NCBI GenBank assembly: GCA_016785225.1
Contig: JAFBJZ010000433.1
Span: 186,001-250,000 of the forward strand
Source: Psettodes erumei
Taxonomy: Eukaryota; Chordata; Actinopteri; Pleuronectiformes; Psettodidae
Direction of reading: 5' to 3'
Length of the DNA: 64,000 nt
Both the position numbers and the translations under genes were made by a program. Each line of letters starts with the position of its first letter. Position 1 is the first letter of the stretch. Shown piece after piece: positions 57,532-64,000 of this stretch. The notes under the pieces are model-generated. The model was not told the origin of the DNA and did no database searches. It worked only from the letters and a program-made list of their open reading frames with translations.

Positions 57532-58470
57532 ATGTCTTTAGAAAATGTTTCAATCACAGTAACAGAATTTTTCATAAGTGGTTTTGACACAGCCAAAAGG
57601 CCCATGTTAGCTGGTGTAGCTCTGATGATTACTTATGTTGTAGCTACTCTGGGCAACATAGCAAACATCCTCTTCATTATTTGTGATAAGCGATTACACA
57701 AACCAATGTATCTTCTGATTTGTAACCTTGCTGTTGTTGATATACTGTACACATCCAGTACCAGTCCAACAATGATTGGGGTTTTAGTTGCTGGTGTTAA
57801 AACCATATCCTATGTACCATGCTTCGTTCAAATGATTGTTTTCCACTTGGCAGGTGTAATGGAAATGTTTGCTTTGTCAGTTATGGCATTTGATCGATTA
57901 GTTGCTATTAGTTATCCTTTTCAGTACCACAGTTATCTGACTAATTCACGTACTCTTGTCCTCACTTTAATTCTGTGGATAGTCGGTTGTGGTTTTGTGG
58001 CTGTTTTTCCTGCCACTCTGATTCCTCTCCCTCACTGCTATTCTACACTGAAGTACACTTTCTGTGACTATGCTGCCTTAATGCGAACCACTTGTGTTGA
58101 TCCGAATTCCTATTTCAATCTGATCTCCATCATAATCTTTTTTCTGTTATTTTTCAGCTTCACCTTTATTTGCCTGTCCTATTTAGGGATGATATATTTT
58201 GTAAAATTGTCCTCAAGTATTGATAAAAAGAAGATGGGCAGCACTTGTTTGAGTCACTTGATTGTGGTAACATGTTTTTACACTCCATTCTTTGTTCTCG
58301 TTGTCTTGACCAGATTAGGCGTGGAATTGACTCTTGAGGAACGAAATGGCTTACTGATCGGAGTTATCCTTGGCCCATCTCTTGTAAATCCTTTTGTGTA
58401 CTGTCTGAGGACAAAAGAGATTAAATATAAAATCTTGAAGGTATTCAAAAAACCTGACACATCAAAGTAG
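57532..58470 (+). CDS. Teleost olfactory receptor-like GPCR 2, 312 aa, intronless
   Basis: Paralogue of the receptor at 54521, equal in length and aligned without gaps. The ATG at 57532 (MSLENVSITVTEF) is chosen because it matches the start of receptor 1; an open frame extends eight codons further up but from a non-ATG codon. Landmarks are the same: NVS glycosylation site near residue 5, LHKPMY, MAFDRLVAI, KKMGSTCLSHL, NPFVYCLR. Differences cluster in TM1, TM3, TM5 and TM6 (for example MIVFHLAGVMEMF for MFAFHLAGMMEMC and YTPFFVLVVLTRL for YCSLFILVVFTRL), the segments that line odorant pockets. No stops or shifts. Ligand unknown. Confidence 0.93.
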   Translation: MSLENVSITVTEFFISGFDTAKRPMLAGVALMITYVVATLGNIANILFIICDKRLHKPMYLLICNLAVVDILYTSSTSPTMIGVLVAGVKTISYVPCFVQMIVFHLAGVMEMFALSVMAFDRLVAISYPFQYHSYLTNSRTLVLTLILWIVGCGFVAVFPATLIPLPHCYSTLKYTFCDYAALMRTTCVDPNSYFNLISIIIFFLLFFSFTFICLSYLGMIYFVKLSSSIDKKKMGSTCLSHLIVVTCFYTPFFVLVVLTRLGVELTLEERNGLLIGVILGPSLVNPFVYCLRTKEIKYKILKVFKKPDTSK

Positions 58471-60500
58471 ATTCTTAAAAATTTATGACATATATCCATG
58501 CATGTGTGTTCTTAACTGTTTATCTTATTAATGGTTATAATCGACATTGTAGCTAAAATTTGTTGGGCAGTTAAGCTATATATATATATACACACACATA
58601 TACATGTCCCAACAATTTAGACTCGCCAACTAACCTAACATTCATGTCTGTGAGCTCTGGAGGAAACCCGAGCACCAGGATGCAACATGCAACACAACTT
58701 CATCATGTCAGCTAACAAAACATATGACAGAAAAATACTGCAAAAAACGGTTTTGCAAATGTTGCTTGCTAAACACTGTGAAATGGCATATTTTGCTGCA
58801 GTAATTTCTACCTATTAACTGCTTGAATGTCATTCAGCTGTATGTGGTTGCAGGCATTCAGAAAATAGTACTGTGTTGTGTGATGTATATGAACTCATCC
58901 AGATGTTGGACTTCCAAAATTTCAATGTCAGCAGTTGCAAGAAGTGAATAATATATTGCAGACAGCTGCTAAAAGAGGAAAAAGAACTGATCAGTTGTGT
59001 GACAACATCAGCTACATTTTTTATTTTTATTTATTTTCAGAAATTTGAGTGGGATTTTATATTATTTATTTAATTTGAGTATTAAGAGAATTGTGTCAAC
59101 TCATTTAGGAAACCTTAACCTGTCAGTTTATATTGAAGTTTTTAACTGGACAATAATTCAACAAACATTAACTTTAAATGTGCAGAATACTAAGTACACT
59201 AACAGCACAGCATGACACACTCTGTGGGCAGTTATATACAATTGTAAAGACTGCCACCTGCTGGTAAAAGAGGGAAACCCTCAGTTAATCGCATCTGTGC
59301 ACATTATCATCATTGCTTTTACAGGGCAGGTAAGAGGTTCATAATTATTGAAATGCAGATAGCCTCCATGGTTAAAAATATCTTTTCATCTAAACAGAAA
59401 TTAGAAATGAATTCTAACTTGAATGGTTTCATTTAGCAGTTGATATACCAGAAATGTGTGTAATGTGCTGGTTTGTCCTGACATTGGCTGACAATGTAAG
59501 TAATTTTTTTTATTCAAATGCATGATTGAAAAACTACTGCTAGTTGAACAAAACAGAATGCATATGCTGTAAATACTGTAAGACACATGTGCTGTGCTAA
59601 CATTACAGTGTCATTGTAATTTCTCCTTTGTGTGCAATAAAAGGGCATATTGTCAAAAACTGATGATCATGTGGAGGTCAACTGGTAATATAAATGGGTG
59701 GGTGGCGAGCAAAAAATGAAAAAAAACCCCATAGAATTCAAAGGCAAGCAACATTGTTACTTGCTGAAGTTGCATAACAGCATTTAGATAAAATGATGGA
59801 GATAATGTAAAGAGTCAGACTTCCTGTTTATTTAATTGACTCTGATGAAGACTCATTGGTATATATAGATAGAGTGACAGAATAACACAGAGACATATGG
59901 GTTTATGTCTTAGAGTAGCTTTTTTTGCGTTTCTTTTATATTATATTATTATATTTACTTTTTCAACTGTATTTTTTCCTCTGTTTGGAACTGGTGTTTC
60001 ACACAATACAATTAATAATGAACTGCATTAAACCTTGATGGTGGAGGATTTATTTATTTATTTCCTGTGAGAAGCTTTTGAATAGACACACAAGAAGAAT
60101 GATTTCACATGAATTCGCAAAAGGTGTTTTTTTTTTGTTGTTGTTTTTTTCACTTTTGGCTTTACATCCACATGAGATGGTGGGAGCCCTGAAATGCTAT
60201 TCTTCAGAAGGTCCCACAGTGGAACAATCTCAAATAACCCACCCTTGCATTTTTGTGTCAACAACCGATAAGAAATTTTTTGTAACAATGATACCATGTG
60301 TTCCCCAATGCCGAAATTACAGCGCTTTTGTCATTTTTGTTGTTTTTTCTGTGTACAGAGACACTTCTAGAATAGAATCAGTGTTGACAGGTAAAATCAT
60401 TCTCTCTCCAGCTGCTCCAGCATTAACTCAATTCCAGACAGTTGAGCTGCTAACTCTCACAAATGGATTTTTGTCTTGGATTAAACGAAATGAGATGTAA
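58471..60500. other. Sequence after receptor 2 without recognised genes
   Basis: Includes a (TA)n(CA)n tract at about 58579-58599. A 140-codon frame at 60078-60500 has a hydrophobic start but no known domain or splice context; see the rejected list. Confidence 0.4.
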
Positions 60501-60501
60501 C

Positions 60502-60973
60502 TGTAATGGTAAATTTACTATTTGAGTGTATCTGTACCTGTGAACTTTTTACCTCTACTGTCCAGACAACGGCCTGAGGGTCATGATGACCTGAAGATGT
60601 CTGAAAAATATATATTTTAGTCCTGTAAGGAGTTTCCTGTTTTCTGCTGTTCTGTAAGGGATTTTCCAAAGGGATTCCTGCTTTTGAGCTCCCATATGTG
60701 GGATACATGTCTCTAGTCACGTATGCCTTTTGTAATACATACTCATGTATTTAGAAAAGTATAAAAAACATGTGTTTTGTTTCTCTGTATGCCACTCTGT
60801 AGGTCGGCACATGTGCAGAGCTGCTGAGTGTCATCCCGTGTTGCAACCAGTAAAGACTTTTGAGCTTGACTCCGGACTCTAAGAATCTTTGTTCCTGACA
60901 GCTTCAGTTACTTTGTGTAGAAAAGAACCCGGTGGAAACAGAATCCTGGCAGAAAAGAAAAGTTTCCACGACA
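60502..60973 (+). mobile_element. LTR, 472 bp, same family as 37970-38440
   Basis: Begins TGTAATGGTAAATTTAC and ends GTTTCCACGACA; the body matches the inverted copy at 37970-38440 throughout. In this sense direction it has TATAAAAAA at 60760-60768 and an AGTAAAG poly(A)-like signal at 60849-60855, so U3, R and U5 can be assigned. The flanks (GTAAC / GTACT) do not form a clean duplication. It lies 1.1 kb upstream of, and in the same orientation as, a retroviral gag-pol remnant. Confidence 0.75.
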
Positions 60974-60974
60974 G

Positions 60975-61575
60975 TACTGTGTTTTGGGGGACATGGGTGC
61001 CTGGAATCATGAAATAACACTTTAGTATCATTCTTTGTCAGTTGATAATGCATATAAAGCAAAAAGTGCATGGGTCACCCCTTCTGCACAAGTGTAAACA
61101 GGTCAGTGAATGTGAGCTTTTATCACAGAGAAAAGCTCTAAATGGACGATACTGTGTTTTGGGGGATATGGGTGCCTGGAATCATAAAATGACACTTTAG
61201 TATCATTCTTTGTCAGTTGACAATGCATATGGAGCAAAAACTTCATCGGTCACCGCTTCTACACAAGTGCAAACAGGCATATGACCAAAACCTGTTTTTT
61301 TCGCCGAGAGAAGCTCACAAGGGACAGCACTGCGTTTCGGGGGACATGGGAGCATGGAATCATGAAATAACACTTTAGTATCATTCTTTTTCAGTTGATA
61401 ATGCATATAAAGCAAAAAGTGCATGGGTCATCCCTTCTGCACAAGTTCAAACCGGCCAGTGAGTGTGAGCTTTTCTCGCCGAGAAAAGCACTAAATGCAT
61501 GGTACTGTGTTTTGATGGACATGGGTGCCTGGAATCATAAAATAACACTTTAATGTCATTCTTGCTAGAAATTGT
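60975..61575. repeat. Tandem repeat, 175-178 bp unit, about 3.4 copies
   Basis: TACTGTGTTTTGGGGGACAT or a close variant begins units at 60975, 61150, 61328 and 61503. Each unit also carries GG(A/T)GCCTGGAATCAT.AAAT-like and ATCATTCTT.(T/G)TCAGTTGA blocks. Each of the first three ends with a hairpin-forming segment, clearest as GAGCTTTTCTCGCCGAGAAA AGC near 61468-61490. The last unit is cut short. Confidence 0.85.
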
Positions 61576-62090
61576 CTGAAAAGATAGCACTCTGGACACA
61601 TAAAAGAAACTAGAAAGGGTTAAAGTATTAGAGTATATTGTAATTACAATAGGAGATCAACAATACCTCAGCACATGTGGTGGAAAGGAGGATCTCAAAC
61701 TTACAACAGCAAAACGTTCAACCTTTATAGCATCTTTAAAGGTCATGGTCTTTCATACTATTGGCTAGTTTCCCCAAAGTTAAAAACATTCTTGTCCACT
61801 TGGCAAAATCCCAATCTGTGATGACCATAAATGCTCACACAGTTGTCCAACTTACACATGCATATGTAAGTAAGAACAGTAGCCTCATGCTGTGGCACCA
61901 GTCAAATATGCAGCGTCTTCCTTTCTTGGTAACTCTAAGACACTGGTGTCACCTAAATCACAGGGAGGAGAAAGTGATCCCCTCAACAGAAACACTATTT
62001 TTGTGACTAGAAGTAACTCAGTAAGCAAGTTGAACAACTGACCATTATGAATTAATGATCAGCTAATAATTTTCCTTCCAGTTGGGCCGG
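61576..62090. other. Spacer before the retroviral remnant
   Basis: No gag-like or other domain was recognised, so the 5' part of gag has been lost or replaced here. Confidence 0.4.
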
Positions 62091-62094
62091 ACGT

Positions 62095-64000
62095 TCAACA
62101 GCGTGTTTCCTTTGTGGAAGAGAGGGTCATTGGGCACGGGAGTGTCCAGAGGGGCAAGATGTGCCGACTGGACCTCCCCAAAACAATGTAGGATCTGATT
62201 GTATGAGGGTGAACGCAAAAGGAGGTGGGGAGGAGACGATGTTATCAAAGAGAGAAGGCGGCTGGGATAATGGCAACACCGGCTTACGCAATGAAGAACC
62301 GCTTAACGCAATATCGCCAACTGCTGGCAGCTCATGCAACGAAGAACAGCTTGATGCAACACCGCTATCTACTAGACGATCAGATACGCTCACCTGCAAT
62401 GAAGACACGCTTGCAACAGGGACAGTTAATTAGGGATGAAATTAGACATTTAGAGACAAAAATTACAGAACCTCCTACTCCGGTAGGGACATACACTAAA
62501 TACGCGACCCCGGCTTTCTTACTTTTACCTGAAACCACTTTGTTGGTGGGAGGAAAGGAGTTAACGTTCCTCGTAGATTCGGGGCCCCAATGATGCGAGA
62601 TGAACTGCCCCCTGTGCTACGCACATTACCTGAGTCATTGTGGGAATCACTCCAAAATCCTCCTATCGTCCGTGTAAGTCCCAGTACCCCTTGAAACCCG
62701 AAGCTGTGGCAGGGATAACACTGGTTTTTAACTCCCTTTTACAGTCTGGTGTCATCGTGCCTTGCCCCGACTCCCCTGTGCAGACACCGATCTTCCCGGT
62801 TAAAAAGATTTGTGATGCAGACCAACCCACCGAGTGGCGTTTCATCCAAGACTTGAAGGCAGTCAATGGGGCAGTGGTGCCACGGGCCCCCATTGTCCCT
62901 AACCCGTACACCATTCTGTCCCAGATTCCTCCCAATGCGAAGTGGTTTTCCGTCGTGGACTTGTCCAATGCTTTCTTTAGTGTCCCGGTTCATCCCGACA
63001 GTCAGTTCTGGTTTGCCTTTAACTTTCAGGGGAAGTCATACACATTCACTCGGTTGTGTCAGGGCTACTGCGAATCCCCCTCCTTGTACAATCAAGCCCT
63101 GCAGTCCAGTCTGGACCCGTTGCAGCTGTCCTCAGGCACTGCTCTTCTTCAATATGTCGATGACCTTCTTATTGCTGCACCCACCAAAGAACAGTGTGAA
63201 TCTGACACGGTCCGCCTCCTGAAACATTTAGCTACAGAAGGGCATAAGGTCAGCCTGTCTAAGCTTCAGTTTGTGAAATCCTCTGTTACATTCTTGGGGC
63301 ATGACATTTCCGGAGAAGGAAAAACTCTATCCCCCCAAGCGAGTTCAGGCTATTGTGTCATTGCCCAAGCCGCTGACAAAGAAGCAGCTCATGTCCTTCC
63401 TGGGGACCTGCTCTTATTGTCGCACGTTCATTCCCAATTATGCCGTGCTAGAGGCACCGCTTAGTGCCCTCATACATGGTAAAGGTCTGTCCGCCGGCGA
63501 TCTGGTTTCATGGACGGCTGAGGCAGAAACAGCGTTCGCAAACTTGAAAGTGGCTCTTCAGCAGGCCCCGTGTCTGGGTCTCCCGGATCCTACTAAGCCC
63601 TTCACACAAATGGTGGACGAACGTGAAGGCTGCATGACATCTGTTCTGCTACAGCCTCATGGTGACCGACTCCGGCCGGTTGCCTACTTCTCGGCAAAAT
63701 TAGACCCTGTCGCGGCGGGTCTCCCTCGCTGTCTTCGAGCAGTGGCCGCATGTGAAAAGGCTTTGTTGGCCTCCCGGGACATCATTGGCTATTCTAATGT
63801 CACCTTGCTTGTACCACATGCAGTGTCTCTTATTCTTCTGGAACAAAAACGTCACACTTGTCCACAGAATGGTACATTAAAGACCAAGCTAGTCAAGTGC
63901 TGTGAAGACACTGGCCTGCCCTGGACGAAGGCGATTCCTTTGGTGGTAATGTATATGAGGATGAGGAGGAGAGCACGAACCAACCTCTCCTTACGAGATT
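62095..64000 (+). pseudogene. Class I (gamma/epsilon-like) endogenous retrovirus gag-pol remnant, runs off the window
   Basis: A nucleocapsid zinc knuckle of the C-x2-C-x4-H-x4-C type lies at 62104-62145. The protease start with its LVDSG active-site motif is at about 62562-62583, in a different frame, and stops two codons later. Reverse transcriptase runs from 62640 and has the conserved QYPLKPEA, DLSNAFFSV and YVDDLL motifs; the usual LPQG reads LCQG. A shift at the six-C run 63331-63336 breaks that frame. Behind it come the connection and RNase H-like region, to about 63840. Sequence typical of the late part of integrase then follows directly, so the RNase H end and the integrase zinc finger and catalytic core are deleted. 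Most of gag is absent. The copy is inactive; no envelope is seen before the window end. Confidence 0.85.

Noticed and set aside
60078..60500. 140-codon plus-strand frame with a hydrophobic N-terminal stretch
   Set aside because: The hydrophobic part comes from a T-rich tract, there is no known domain or consistent cysteine pattern, and no promoter or splice context was seen.
60975..61575. CRISPR-like array
   Set aside because: Units of 175-178 bp repeat as a whole without unique spacers; this is an ordinary tandem repeat in a vertebrate genome.

Overview
This 64 kb window looks like nuclear DNA of a teleost fish, probably a percomorph (inference). The signs are intron-containing vertebrate genes with GT-AG junctions, an AT-rich background with many CA/GT microsatellites, fish-type intronless olfactory receptor genes, and a mixed load of LINEs (L2/Rex1, R4/Dong, R2-like), hAT, Tc1 and piggyBac-like elements, Penelope, Ty3/gypsy and class I retrovirus remnants. 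Nothing bacterial or phage-like was seen.

Region 1 (1-17.5 kb, plus strand) is a complete calcineurin regulator gene, best matched to rcan1. It has two alternative first exons (2382-2504 and 11183-11269) spliced to three shared exons (14647-14820, 15141-15300, 16206-16390), giving proteins of 213 and 201 residues. The second first exon has its own candidate promoter with several NFAT-type GGAAA cores, AP-1/CRE-like sites and a TATA-like box, which suggests the known calcineurin-NFAT-RCAN1 feedback design. Introns and flanks carry copies of two dispersed repeat families and a small hAT MITE.

Region 2 (19-34.5 kb) is repeat-rich but contains one compact minus-strand gene at 21.1-21.7 kb for a secreted Ly6/LU three-finger protein of 93 residues, with TATA box, signal peptide, three coding exons and a poly(A) signal. 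From 27.5 to 33 kb is a nest of elements: an L2/Rex1-type LINE on the minus strand is split by a 2.7 kb hAT element with an exact 8-bp target duplication, and that hAT is itself interrupted.

Region 3 (34.6-37.3 kb, minus strand) is a nine-exon HIPK-like protein kinase gene (523 residues) with an intact catalytic core but an altered activation segment. Its upstream side meets a block of repeated sequence (37.5-40.3 kb) that holds a solo LTR with 4-bp target duplications and a long CA tract.

Region 4 (40.9-53.8 kb) is almost entirely element remains: an R4/Dong LINE containing a solo LTR with a 5-bp duplication, a Tc1 fragment, a second L2-type LINE piece, an 845-bp hAT element that keeps a BED zinc-finger segment, R2-like LINE pieces and a Ty3/gypsy reverse transcriptase fragment.

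Region 5 (49.9-58.5 kb) is a small olfactory receptor cluster: two intact 312-residue receptors in tandem with duplicated upstream flanks; part of that flank occurs a third time without a receptor directly behind it. Region 6 (60.5-64 kb) holds an LTR, a 175-178 bp tandem repeat, and a broken gag-pol remnant of a class I endogenous retrovirus that runs off the window end.

All exon structures were read by eye from reading frames and splice signals; family assignments come from recognised motifs, not from database searches.
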